From positions 1-33,200 of the forward strand of contig SHZD01000042.1 of assembly GCA_009692465.1 (NCBI GenBank): a stretch of DNA of 33,200 bases. Reading direction: 5' to 3'. Each line of letters opens with the position of its first letter. Positions within the stretch are counted from its first letter, which is position 1. This DNA comes from Myxococcales bacterium. Lineage in GTDB: Bacteria > Myxococcota_A > UBA9042. The notes below the pieces were generated by a model. The model did no database searches, was not told the origin of the DNA, and worked only from the letters and a program-made list of their open reading frames with translations. Below are positions 1-8,253 of this stretch, piece by piece. The position numbers were made by a program, and so were the translations under genes.

Positions 1-180
1 CGCTCCTAGCGCCGTCTGGCTAGACGGCGGCAACTGTTCGAAACTGCACGGATTCACTCCGGGCAGTTCTCGGACAGTTGAGAATAGTTGACTGGCTAGG
101 AGCCTGTCGGATCGTAATAGATTCATTGTGTATAACCTGATAGACATTTCACAACCGATTGTTTTCCGACGGGCTCCTAG
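1..180 (-). mobile_element. Repeat D, copy 1 (truncated by window start)
   Basis: This stretch is the reverse complement of 29618-29797, with few mismatches. It contains an 85-bp sub-element (96-180) bounded by inverted repeats CTAGGAGCCTGTCGG and CCGACGGGCTCCTAG. It also has hairpins such as GCCGTCT/AGACGGC near positions 11-28. The outer end lies beyond the window. It carries no ORF, so it looks like a non-autonomous MITE. Its right CTAG (177-180) is shared with the start of the adjacent C element. Confidence 0.8.
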
Positions 181-335
181 AGAGCCGATCAAATAAGATT
201 TGGTCGGCGTCTCAGTGCTTGCTTTGTGGGTCGCGAGCCTGCGGCACTTGTTCAGTGGCCTGCGGGTTGGCGTCAGGCCGCTCCGTTTTGTTTGGGAATT
301 CTTTGAGGTTCGGCGTTAATTGGTCGGGTGTCTAG
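177..335 (+). mobile_element. Repeat C, copy 1
   Basis: A 159-bp element (counting both CTAG ends) that is nearly identical to 20402-20560 and to 33047-33200. The ends are imperfect inverted repeats, AGAGCCGATCAAAT at left and the complement of AGACCCGACCAATT at right, flanked by CTAG. It contains the core TGCTTGCTTTGTGGGTCGC, shared with family B, and a right-arm stem GGCCTG/CAGGCC. It has no coding capacity. It is chained to D at left and to a B-like copy at right through shared CTAG sites. Confidence 0.85.
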
Positions 336-472
336 GGGCAAGGCAAAATCTGGTCCATTTTGCACCGCGGCCCAGTGCTGCCGTGACGGAACGCTGGCTC
401 GGCGCCTTGCAGGCCGACTCGCCGCCAAATGGCTGATGCCGGTCGATGGAGCGCCGGGCTCAGCCGGACTAA
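332..472 (+). repeat. Repeat B, degenerate copy (B1)
   Basis: A diverged B-type element. It starts at CTAG 332 with a left hairpin GCAAAAT/ATTTTGC, then GCGGCCCAGTGCT as in copy B2, then a right arm ending GGCCGACTCGCCGC as in B5 and B6. The standard 19-nt core is damaged. The right end probably lies at CTAA 469-472, which also forms the TAG stop of the minus-strand YbjN-like gene. The right boundary is uncertain. Confidence 0.55.
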
Positions 473-1158
473 CGCAATTCAGCCAAACCCTTTTTGGCGA
501 AGCCCAGGCCGTCCTGCACCAGCAACACTAAGAAGTTATTGAAAAAATCCGCCTGATTGAGCCCACCTTCACACACGATGGTGGCGTCCAACAGAAAAAA
601 CGGCTTTTCGCCCGGTTGCATCAGACTGGCTTTGTTCAGGAAGTGATCATTATTCCAGTTGTTGGAGAAAATCAGCGCACGCGCCAAGGCCGAGTCGCCC
701 GCCGGTAGCGGCAGCGCCAACGGCACCACACCTTGAATCGCCCACACCGCGCCAGTCGCAGCTTTTACCCGTGGAATCAGCAGGATATTGAAATTGATGC
801 CCGTCGCTTCGTCGCGAAACGGCACAATAACGCGACCCTGGTCGTCGACGGTGTGCTTGATGTTGAGTGCGGCAAACCAAGTGACGATGGCCTCTTTGGA
901 TGGCGCAACGGTAGCGGATTCGCCGCGCTTCTTCTTCATCTCGCCAATCGGGGCATTGCCGGCCTTGAGGTCTTGCGGCGCAATGCCGGCCAACTCTTTG
1001 CTACCACCGGAAATCCCAGGCGATGCTGCGGCTGCCGCGACGGGAGCCGCAGCTTTGGCTGGGCTACCCGCGAAGGCATTGGCGCCAAGGACAACCGCCC
1101 CAAGGGCTACACAAGTAACTGTAATTTTAATAAAACGAGCCGAAACAAAGCGAAACAT
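469..1158 (-). CDS. Secreted YbjN-like protein
   Basis: Predicted 229-aa exported protein. The ATG at 1158 was chosen because AGGAG sits at good spacing upstream and the product then begins with a clean signal peptide (basic MFRFVSARFIK, hydrophobic core, AFA-type cleavage near residue 30). An Ala/Pro-rich linker follows. The C-terminal ~140 residues resemble the YbjN / type III secretion chaperone-like fold: an N-terminal 'F..L...HTVDDQGRV' strand-turn region, a central NNWNNDHF motif, then DATIVCEGGL and a closing amphipathic helix. No catalytic residues are apparent and the role is unknown; in this family the fold is usually linked to protein binding. Repeat A1 lies about 170 bp upstream, and the stop codon coincides with the end of repeat B1. 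Confidence 0.7.
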   Translation of the reverse strand: MFRFVSARFIKITVTCVALGAVVLGANAFAGSPAKAAAPVAAAAASPGISGGSKELAGIAPQDLKAGNAPIGEMKKKRGESATVAPSKEAIVTWFAALNIKHTVDDQGRVIVPFRDEATGINFNILLIPRVKAATGAVWAIQGVVPLALPLPAGDSALARALIFSNNWNNDHFLNKASLMQPGEKPFFLLDATIVCEGGLNQADFFNNFLVLLVQDGLGFAKKGLAELR

Positions 1159-1327
1159 GAGGACTCCTGCCAGCAGTACACGTGCCGAACGCATGGGGAA
1201 AGGTTGTGGTCGCCAAGTGGCAACTCCCATTAGATTCATCACTGCAGCTGTCAAGGGCGGACAAGACGACCTACAGCGTCGCGAAATGTAACGCGGTTCG
1301 CTGTGCGCCGCAACGGCCAGCCGCGTC

Positions 1328-1477
1328 CGCGATCCCCCGCTTTGGGCGCATCTAAGCGTCACTGCGCACCTTTTCTGTCAGGGACGTACGAAAGTACGCC
1401 CCTGACAGAAAAGCTCCTTGATCCTTGATCTGCATCCCAAATCGGGGGCCGCGGGAATTTCGGTGGTGAATTTGAGG
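1328..1477 (+). repeat. Repeat A, copy 1 (structured, GNRA hairpin)
   Basis: The ends CCCCCGCTTTGGG and CCCAAATCGGGGG pair with one mismatch and form a long closing stem. Inside, 1371-1412 is a hairpin with arms TTTTCTGTCAGGG and CCCCTGACAGAAAA and a GAAA loop at 1390-1393. The 3' tail is GGTGGTGAATTTGAGG, as in copy 4. It sits between the YbjN-like gene start and the 3' end of the 1579-2670 gene, in a 420-bp gene-free gap in which I see nothing else definite. Confidence 0.8.
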
Positions 1478-1578
1478 CGTGGCGGGGGCGCGGCTGTGAC
1501 GCGCATGATGAGCAAAGGCTTCACCAAAACAGGTTGCCTGCTGCGGACCGCCATTTGGCGTGCCACTGTCAATTTTGT

Positions 1579-2670
1579 TCAGGTTTTTTGCGGCGAACTG
1601 GCCGCTTGGTGATCCGGACAGCGGATCATTCGCACGTCGTCGCTGCGCAGCAGGCGAATCCGGCGACCACGGCGCTCGAGCTGCAACCAGTTCACCCAAC
1701 AACCCGCAGCGAACGGCGGCGCTGTCACCCGAATCACCGCTACGGCGTCACGTAGATGCCGCTTGACTCGACCGTTGTCGTCGCGCAGTGGCTGCCAATC
1801 CGCATCGAGCGCGCGCACTTGTAGCAGCAAGCCCTGCAAGTCGCTCGGCGCAGCCGGGTGGTTTGCCCACATGCGCCGCACTTGCATTTCAACATCGGGC
1901 GCCGCAACGGAGGCCGGCAAACCGAAGCGGCGGGCACCGTTGGCCATTTCGTTGACAAGGCGATTGCGCGCGTCCCAAGCCGGCTGCAGCCATTCATCGC
2001 GCGGCAACAGTGCACTCACAGCAAGCCCGTGGGCCACGTACGGGCCAGCCTCTTGGTCCCAGTGCTCTTCAACCTGCACAAGCAGCAAAAACTGGTGCCA
2101 GCTCAACCGGCCATGCTGAGAGTAGCGTTGAGCAATCGCGCGCAACCACGGAGGCGGAGCCAGAAAAGTCCGCGCGTTGGCCAGCACCTGCCGCTGAATA
2201 ATCGGCTTGGCTCGCCGCGCCAAATCGCACAACAGGCGGGCGCGACCGGCAATTTCGTTAGGAATTTTCGAATGCAGCGGGCGATTGGCCAGCTCGTTCA
2301 GGCGCAATTCGCAGGCCTCGACCACCGGTAGCAGGGCGGGCAGCCCTGGCCAAGCGGCTAGCGGCAACGCCACCGGATCGATGCGACTATCCGCGGCGGC
2401 ATCCCATTTTTGCAACATCCCGAGCAGGCCTTGATGCTGGCGCGCCACCGTCTCGAACTCGGCGACAAACCGCGTTTGGCGGACCAGAGAGCGCTCCTCA
2501 GCCTCGCGTTTAGCCTGCTGCTGGCCCTCGAGCCCGGCCCTTTCCTGCGCTGCCTGCGCGGCCATTAGTACGGATTTATCGGTTGCGATGACCACTTGCG
2601 GAGCGGCGCAGCAACTCAACCCAGCAGTGGTCAGCGCCCATCCGACCCAATCGAGGCGACAACGCCGCAT
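1579..2670 (-). CDS. Exported or lipoprotein-like protein of unknown function
   Basis: Predicted 363 aa. The ATG at 2670 overlaps the TGA of the upstream GH99-like gene by one base, which implies translational coupling. An alternative start 54 bp upstream would overlap that gene further and bury the signal sequence. The N-terminus MRRCRLDWVGWALTTAGLSC has a basic tip and a short hydrophobic segment ending in two cysteines, so it may be a lipoprotein, though the lipobox is weak. Residues ~30-80 are helical and Gln/Glu/Arg-rich, possibly a short coiled coil. The rest is Trp- and Leu-rich with no motif I recognise. The coupling suggests it is made together with the glycosidase and may help its localisation or activity; this is an inference. 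Confidence 0.65.
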   Translation of the reverse strand: MRRCRLDWVGWALTTAGLSCCAAPQVVIATDKSVLMAAQAAQERAGLEGQQQAKREAEERSLVRQTRFVAEFETVARQHQGLLGMLQKWDAAADSRIDPVALPLAAWPGLPALLPVVEACELRLNELANRPLHSKIPNEIAGRARLLCDLARRAKPIIQRQVLANARTFLAPPPWLRAIAQRYSQHGRLSWHQFLLLVQVEEHWDQEAGPYVAHGLAVSALLPRDEWLQPAWDARNRLVNEMANGARRFGLPASVAAPDVEMQVRRMWANHPAAPSDLQGLLLQVRALDADWQPLRDDNGRVKRHLRDAVAVIRVTAPPFAAGCWVNWLQLERRGRRIRLLRSDDVRMIRCPDHQAASSPQKT

Positions 2671-4040
2671 CAATTGATGAAACCCTTGAACAAATTGGTC
2701 CAGTGGCGCATACGTTTGAGCCAAAGGTCGCCTTCGGCAACGGTGGGCTCGATCTGACTTCCCTCGTGCAACTCGTTGAAGCTAGTCAGGATCACCCAAT
2801 CGCTGGCGAGGGCCAGTTTCCAACTGTCGCGCAAGAAGTCGCCGTTGCGCCGATGCAGGTGGGTGCCCGCAAAACGGACATGGGTGTCGTCATACCCGGG
2901 CGTCACGGTTGCGACCGCCAGTTTGTCACCCAGCCGGGCATGTTGTTGGACTAAGCGCAAGTCTTCTGCATAGTTGGCCGGCGAATTGAAGCTGATGTAA
3001 CTGTGCAGACCGTCGAACGCGGTCAGCCATTTGGGGTCCATGCGATCGCCGATGGCTAAAATGGGCAAGCCGTCCAATGCTTTGCGGTAACCATTGGCGT
3101 CGACGGTATCGAATACTCGGGTGTACACAAACACCACCTTTTGGCCGTGCATGGTCAGCCAGCCCGGATGCCGCATCGGCTCGGCCAGCAGATACACGAG
3201 CTGTTTGCGCAAATCATCCGCATTTTCAGCCGTTTCCAAATACACCGTCGCCGTCAACCCATCGTGTTCGGCCGCGTTGAGCACCGCTTTGACCAGAGCG
3301 TCCTGCCGCGCATCGCGCTGCCACAGCGACAGCACTAACGTATCGATGCCAGCCATTTTGGCCCACGAGGTGTGGGTGTGCAGTGTCGCCCCGTCCAGAG
3401 AGTCATAGAGCCCCAATACCGGAGGCAAATTGACGCCTTTGTGCGGTTCGGTCGGTTCCCAGTGCAACCATTTTTGGGTCGGACCCTGGGGGGTTCCCCA
3501 CCAGCCATAGTAAAACGCCAGCACGCGCCGGCCCCAATCGCGGCGCGGCAATGGCAGGCTGAAGCGCGCGAGATCCAGCGAAATTAAGCGCAAATTACCG
3601 ATCAGAGGGCCCATGCCCGTGCTCGAATCGGCGGCCAGCAGTCGTCCGCCAGAGGTCAGCTTGAGCTTGCAGTCACCCCCATTGCCACGGGTCACTGCCA
3701 CCTGTAGCGGTGCGCCAGTCGGCATCACGGCAAGATCGAGGGTCAGCACCACTTTGCTCTGGTTGAGCAACGGCTTGCGAATGACGATGGCGTTGCCTTG
3801 CACCAGCGGTCCGGCCAATTCGACGCCGCCGCTGACGGTCAGGGTGCGGGTGAGCGGTTGCACGACAAGTCCGCGCAATTCGATGCGAACCCACTCCGCA
3901 GTGGCATCCACTTGCAAGCGCAGCGGCAACACGGTTTGTTGCGCGGTGGCCGGCTGGGCCGCGGTCAACCCATACCCAACGACCAACGCAAGCCAGCACC
4001 GTGCCCGCGATCCCCCGCTTTGGGCGCATCTCGGCGTCAC
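2670..4040 (-). CDS. Secreted GH99-like glycosidase (endo-alpha-mannosidase-like)
   Basis: Predicted 456 aa. After a signal peptide ending ATAQ and a ~130-residue beta-rich N-terminal domain, the catalytic part shows hallmarks of GH99/GH71-like TIM barrels: AFYYGWWG...WLHW, LGLYDSLD, AGIDTLVLSLW, KVVFVYTRVF, VTPGYDD, and near the C-terminus TSFNELHEGSQIEP, the strongest GH99-type signature. In characterised GH99 enzymes the conserved acids in this last region act in hydrolysis of alpha-mannosides; the substrate here cannot be read from sequence. The start is GTG at 4040, which lies inside repeat A2, so about 12 N-terminal residues are repeat-encoded. No better in-frame start keeps the signal peptide. 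The downstream partner is translationally coupled. Confidence 0.8.
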   Translation of the reverse strand: MTPRCAQSGGSRARCWLALVVGYGLTAAQPATAQQTVLPLRLQVDATAEWVRIELRGLVVQPLTRTLTVSGGVELAGPLVQGNAIVIRKPLLNQSKVVLTLDLAVMPTGAPLQVAVTRGNGGDCKLKLTSGGRLLAADSSTGMGPLIGNLRLISLDLARFSLPLPRRDWGRRVLAFYYGWWGTPQGPTQKWLHWEPTEPHKGVNLPPVLGLYDSLDGATLHTHTSWAKMAGIDTLVLSLWQRDARQDALVKAVLNAAEHDGLTATVYLETAENADDLRKQLVYLLAEPMRHPGWLTMHGQKVVFVYTRVFDTVDANGYRKALDGLPILAIGDRMDPKWLTAFDGLHSYISFNSPANYAEDLRLVQQHARLGDKLAVATVTPGYDDTHVRFAGTHLHRRNGDFLRDSWKLALASDWVILTSFNELHEGSQIEPTVAEGDLWLKRMRHWTNLFKGFIN

Positions 4041-4178
4041 TGCGTCACTTTTGTGTCAGGGACGCACGAGAGTACGCCCCTGACACAAAAGCTCCTTGCT
4101 CCTTGTCGAGCGACAGCGAGCGACAGGGCACTGGCATCCCAAATCGGGGGCCGCGGAGAATTTCGATGGGGAATCCTG
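4006..4178 (+). repeat. Repeat A, copy 2 (overlaps GH99-like start)
   Basis: Same closing-stem ends as copy 1. The inner hairpin at 4049-4090 has arms TTTTGTGTCAGGG and CCCCTGACACAAAA with loop GAGA. Compared with copy 1, the C-G pair beside TTTT is swapped to G-C on both arms. The 3' module is the longer GTCGAGCGACAGCGAGCGAC type and the tail is GGGGAATCCTGG, as in copy 3. The left end contains the GTG start of the minus-strand GH99-like gene. Confidence 0.8.
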
Positions 4179-4241
4179 GGTGCGATTGGCAATTGGGGCC
4201 GGACCTGGCCAGCACTACGGTGAGCAGATGGTGGTCGCGGA

Positions 4242-6239
4242 CTAATTGCCCACACTGAGGCGCAATGTGCCGCTATTGCCGGCGTCGTCCCACGCGGTGA
4301 TCAGCACTAGGTGAGCGCCTTTTTCGACCACGGCGCCCAAGTCAACGCCCCAGCCCTCTTGCAGGGCATCAAATACGCCGTCACTCGCGGCGGCGGTCAC
4401 CGTCGGGTCGCCGTCCACGGAGACTTCCACTTTGACAATGCGCGACGCCGCGTCGGTGGCGACCCCAGTCAACACCCGGCCCTTGAGGTCAGCGCGCAGC
4501 TCAGGCTTGCCGCGGTCGACAAGAAAGGCTTTGGAAATTCGAGCAGTGGCCCGCGCATCCTGGGGCCCGTTGGCCACGATGTCGCTGACTTCGATGCGCA
4601 GTTCGTACCAACCGTCGGGCATATCGGCCGGGCTCAACTCCATAGATTTCTTGTCATACCACCGGTCGTGCAGCTTGATCCACTGCTTGGTGCCGCGCGG
4701 TCGATAGGTAACGACAAAGCTCAGAGTATCGCCATCGGGATCCTCAGCCGCCCAGCTCAAGGCTATGTTACCTTTGGTCTTATTGGCGGCAGCATCAATC
4801 TTGGTCACCATCGGCGCGCGATTGATGACTTGCCGACTCACTCGCATCTCGGTCAAATGCGCGCCGCTGCCAAATCGAACGCGAACCTGCAAGAAATTGG
4901 CCGTAGGGCTGGCAATTTGACCGTTTTTGGTGGCTTGCCACGGGCTCCACGTCTCGCTCGGCGGGTCCGAGAAGCCTGAACGGGACTCGATTTGCAGTTC
5001 GCCCTCGCCGACCAGGTCAACGCGACCCCACTGGGCCACGCCAGTTTCACTCAACACTTCAGTGGTATAGGTGGGCGAACTGCTGCCCTGCCCGACCAAA
5101 TAGACCGCGGCGGACTTGCCGGTCAACAGGGTAGTCGCCCCGCTTGGACCGACTTCGAGGCCCAAAATCTCTTCTTCCTTGACATCAAAAAGGCTCTGCA
5201 CGTCGCCAAAATCGTCGCCGATGACCACCCGGCCGCCGCGGGCAGCGCCGGCTACGACTTTGGAACCGACGACGCCCAAATCGCTCAGCATGCCCTCGGG
5301 CGAAATGTACATCCGCATCACCAGGCCATCTTCGCTGCGCTTCCACACCGCGCCCTTGCCCTTGGCCGCCCCCTCTTTGCCGGTCTTGCCCGCTGCTGGC
5401 GTCTTTGCCGGTGGCGCGCTGCCTGGCCGGTCGGTCGTCGGCTTCAGATTGGCCAGCGGCGCCGCAGTTTGGCCGCCGTTGACGGCCGCGTACCACGCTT
5501 TTCCAGCAAAAGCCAAGGCGCGCACTTCAGCGCCCGGAAACGAAGCCAGCGCCCGCACCGATTTTTCGCCGTCAATCCGCAGAAGCAACGCTTGATCGGC
5601 AGTCCCGGCATACAAAGCGTCGCCGCCGTCTTGCAACACCAGCACGTGGTCGGCACCCGATTCTGCGTATACTTTTGAGGTCTTGGCGGCAATGTCGATC
5701 GCATACACCTTGCCTCCCGGCCCGGTGCCAGCAAACAAGGTGTTGCCCTTTTTCACCAGTGCCCACACATGGTTGGCTTCCAGCTTGGCCAGATTGGTCA
5801 CCTTGCCGTCGGCCGTCACCTGCACGACTTGGCCGCTGCCGACCAGTCCAGCGTAGACGCCGCCGCTGCCATCGAGCGCCAGCGAGGCGACCATCGGCGC
5901 CTCCACTTTGGCCACTTCGCGGGCCTTCGTGCCTTCGAGCACGAAAATCTTGCCGTGCAAGCCGGTCCCCAACCACAACTTGGCGCCGTCGCGCACTTTG
6001 CAGTGGATAAAATCGGCGTCCAGTTCAATGCGTTGCAAGCTGGGGGCCGCGCTCAGGCCCATCGTCGGATGCAAGGCGAGTCCGTCAAAGTTGCCGCGGC
6101 GAAAATCGGTGTCGTCGGCCCAAGTCCACAGAGCTGGCTGACTAGCCCACGCAGGGGTGGCCAAAAGTGCCGAGGTGGCCAAAAGTGCCGAAGTAGTCAG
6201 CCAAGCCGAGGTGGCCGCCAAACTCAAAAACCGCTTCAT
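4242..6239 (-). CDS. Secreted beta-propeller protein with C-terminal Ig/FN3-like domains
   Basis: Predicted 665 aa with a signal peptide (MKRFLSLAATSAWL...ATPAWA). Residues ~60-390 carry repeating blade-like segments (LWLGTGLHGKIFVLEG, GVYAGLVGSGQVVQVT, LFAGTGPGGKVYAID, ALYAGTADQALLLRID) typical of WD40/YVTN-like propellers. They are interrupted near 270-300 by a Pro/Ala/Lys/Gly-rich low-complexity insert. Residues ~480-665 look like beta-sandwich domains (ALSWAAEDPDGDTLSFVVTY; DRGKPELRA; ITAWDDAGNSGTLRLSVGN). GAGG precedes the ATG at good spacing. The gene starts 36 bp after the S55-like gene, so the two are probably one transcription unit. Its likely role is periplasmic or surface binding; no enzymatic motif is seen. 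Confidence 0.75.
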   Translation of the reverse strand: MKRFLSLAATSAWLTTSALLATSALLATPAWASQPALWTWADDTDFRRGNFDGLALHPTMGLSAAPSLQRIELDADFIHCKVRDGAKLWLGTGLHGKIFVLEGTKAREVAKVEAPMVASLALDGSGGVYAGLVGSGQVVQVTADGKVTNLAKLEANHVWALVKKGNTLFAGTGPGGKVYAIDIAAKTSKVYAESGADHVLVLQDGGDALYAGTADQALLLRIDGEKSVRALASFPGAEVRALAFAGKAWYAAVNGGQTAAPLANLKPTTDRPGSAPPAKTPAAGKTGKEGAAKGKGAVWKRSEDGLVMRMYISPEGMLSDLGVVGSKVVAGAARGGRVVIGDDFGDVQSLFDVKEEEILGLEVGPSGATTLLTGKSAAVYLVGQGSSSPTYTTEVLSETGVAQWGRVDLVGEGELQIESRSGFSDPPSETWSPWQATKNGQIASPTANFLQVRVRFGSGAHLTEMRVSRQVINRAPMVTKIDAAANKTKGNIALSWAAEDPDGDTLSFVVTYRPRGTKQWIKLHDRWYDKKSMELSPADMPDGWYELRIEVSDIVANGPQDARATARISKAFLVDRGKPELRADLKGRVLTGVATDAASRIVKVEVSVDGDPTVTAAASDGVFDALQEGWGVDLGAVVEKGAHLVLITAWDDAGNSGTLRLSVGN
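6157..6192 (-). repeat. 18-bp tandem duplication in a signal-peptide region
   Basis: GTGGCCAAAAGTGCCGAG (plus strand) is repeated twice head to tail, with the last base changed in the second unit. It encodes a repeated LATSAL stretch in the hydrophobic core of the propeller protein's signal peptide and keeps the frame. Confidence 0.85.
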
Positions 6240-6275
6240 CGAAACCTCACGAATACATCTACTTACGTGGATAGT

Positions 6276-8084
6276 TCACGGTTTGACCCGCAATTTGAGG
6301 GTCGCGCTGCCATTGATGACCCACGGGGTGTCTTGAGCGACCCGCACGGTGTCCTTTCCTGTGCGAACCGAGACTTGATGGCCCGCCAGCTCGTCGCGCA
6401 CGCCCATCGGTAGGCCGGTCAAGCGGGCGCCGCGCAACATCAGGGTCGGCTCGGGCATGGCCACCACCGCTGCCAACCGGCTGCGTGACGGCTGCGCGCG
6501 CAAAAAGTGGAGCAACGCGTCGACATTATTGGGTTCGGGAAACTCGGGCCCCATCGCCTTTTCGCTGCCGATTTGCACCGTCACCTGCGACCCGGCCAGA
6601 TAAGCGGGCAGTGCCGGCAGCGTCAGGTTGACCACGGTCAGCGGCGGCTCGACATTGGGAATCATCAGCCCCACTTTAATCGGGATCGGCTGGCCAACTT
6701 CCACTTCCTCAGCGGCGGCGCGGACGAACTCCATAAAGGCTAGATTGCGCGTCTCGCTGACCACAATTTCAGCCTCGACGCTGCCGACGCGCAAGCGCTC
6801 AAATCCGTTAAAAGTAATTGCTTTGGCGTAGTTACCGACCACTGCGCCCATTTCGCCGACCCCTTGCATGCCAGACAACCCAGAAAACACATCGCGCGTT
6901 TCGACGACGCCATGGCCATCCACAAACATCTTGAGCTTGAGTTCGACGCCGACGCTCTCGGCCACCGGGGCGGCGACGCGCGCAGCATTGCCGATGATCA
7001 TCGACGCCACCAGCGGGAAAAACGATGGCTGGTCAGTAGCTTCGACATTCCATACGTCGGTAGTTTTGAGTTCCTTATGCTTGACCGTCACCCGAAAAGG
7101 GATCATTTGTGCGCGAATGCCCACCCGACCTGCCACGGCTGGCAAGCGATCAATGTCCAAAATACCAATATCGTCCAAGGCGTTGCCCATCTTGAACGAA
7201 CTGGATAGCGACGACAGAATCCACTGAATATCGGCGCCGCCGACCGGCAAGTGCACTTGCCCCAAACTCTTGAAAGGATGACCAAAGGCGATAAACTGGT
7301 CGCCGCGCACCCACGTAATGGTGCCGATGCCCGAAATCGACATATCGCCGCGGGCCAACGCCAGCGAAATCGCCGACCCGGGCTCATACGGGGGCGAAGG
7401 TTTGCGGGCGCCCTTGGACGAAGAAGAAGGCGCGGCGCCACCGGTCGCCATATGCACGTGATCAAAGCCGATCCCTTGCAGTTCGCCCTTGAGCGCCGCA
7501 AAGGCATCAGGATGAAACCCACTGACAACCAACGGAATTGCCACGGGTCGCATCTCGCTGCCATCGGGCATGCGCACCGCACTGGCGGGATCCAGACCGG
7601 CGACCTTTTTGACCGTAGTGAATTTCTGATTGATGGGCGGCGGCAGCAGCTTGCGGTCGAATTCGGGCAGCATGTCGGCGATCGGGGTGACGCCAGCGAT
7701 CGGATCCTTGTTGAACGGAAAACCGTAGCTCAGCGCACCCGCGAGCAGATCGCCTTTGGTCGGGTCGACCACAAAAATCGGGCTACCCGACATGCCGGCG
7801 ACGATCCCCGAGTGCTCGATATTGAGCCCAGCACAGCGAATCAAGATCAGGTCCTGCCGCGGCAGGGCGTAGTGCAGTACGCCGATGATTTCGACCTCAA
7901 ACCGCTCGACCTTAGTGCCGCGCACCACCGTCAGGCCGTAGCCCTTCATGCCGGCCTTGAGCTCGCGGGCATCGATGGTCGCAGGTGGATTCTTGACGGC
8001 GACTTGCGCCACGGCTGCGGTCGCAGGCACCTGCGCCGCCACCATCAGCAACAAGGCCAAAACGTTGAAAATGCGAATCATCAT
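6276..8084 (-). CDS. S55 (SpoIVB-like) serine peptidase-family protein
   Basis: Predicted 602 aa. The start was set at the ATG ATG pair 8084/8081, giving MMIRIFNVLALLLMVAAQVPATAA, a good signal peptide. The S55 hallmarks are ARELKAGMKGYGLTVVRGTKVERFEVEIIGVL (residues ~39-70, quoted in part), GMSGSPIF with the probable nucleophile Ser99 by analogy to GDSGGP, SYGFPFNKDPIAGVTPI, and AFGHPF with His269 as the likely second catalytic residue. The C-terminal half is beta-rich. SpoIVB acts in sporulation signalling in Firmicutes; homologues with this architecture occur in non-sporulating deltaproteobacterial lineages, where their role is not established. It precedes the propeller gene by 36 bp, so a periplasmic partnership is possible. 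Confidence 0.8.
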   Translation of the reverse strand: MMIRIFNVLALLLMVAAQVPATAAVAQVAVKNPPATIDARELKAGMKGYGLTVVRGTKVERFEVEIIGVLHYALPRQDLILIRCAGLNIEHSGIVAGMSGSPIFVVDPTKGDLLAGALSYGFPFNKDPIAGVTPIADMLPEFDRKLLPPPINQKFTTVKKVAGLDPASAVRMPDGSEMRPVAIPLVVSGFHPDAFAALKGELQGIGFDHVHMATGGAAPSSSSKGARKPSPPYEPGSAISLALARGDMSISGIGTITWVRGDQFIAFGHPFKSLGQVHLPVGGADIQWILSSLSSSFKMGNALDDIGILDIDRLPAVAGRVGIRAQMIPFRVTVKHKELKTTDVWNVEATDQPSFFPLVASMIIGNAARVAAPVAESVGVELKLKMFVDGHGVVETRDVFSGLSGMQGVGEMGAVVGNYAKAITFNGFERLRVGSVEAEIVVSETRNLAFMEFVRAAAEEVEVGQPIPIKVGLMIPNVEPPLTVVNLTLPALPAYLAGSQVTVQIGSEKAMGPEFPEPNNVDALLHFLRAQPSRSRLAAVVAMPEPTLMLRGARLTGLPMGVRDELAGHQVSVRTGKDTVRVAQDTPWVINGSATLKLRVKP

Positions 8085-8253
8085 GCGCTCACTTTGCCTT
8101 TGACCGCGCCGCAGTTGGGTCCAGCTGCACAGGGCCGGCCACCGCAACCGCTAGCGGGGCCCGCTCATTCCATGTTCGGGCTGGCTTGCGCGACCGACGG
8201 CGTTGGCCGTGAACGGTCGAGATGGCCCCAATTCAATGCCTAACGCCTGCACG

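Noticed and set aside
1371..4090. A-family inner hairpins as intrinsic terminators
   Set aside because: The T-tract is on the 5' side and the A-tract on the 3' side of the stem, so no U-run follows the hairpin on either strand.
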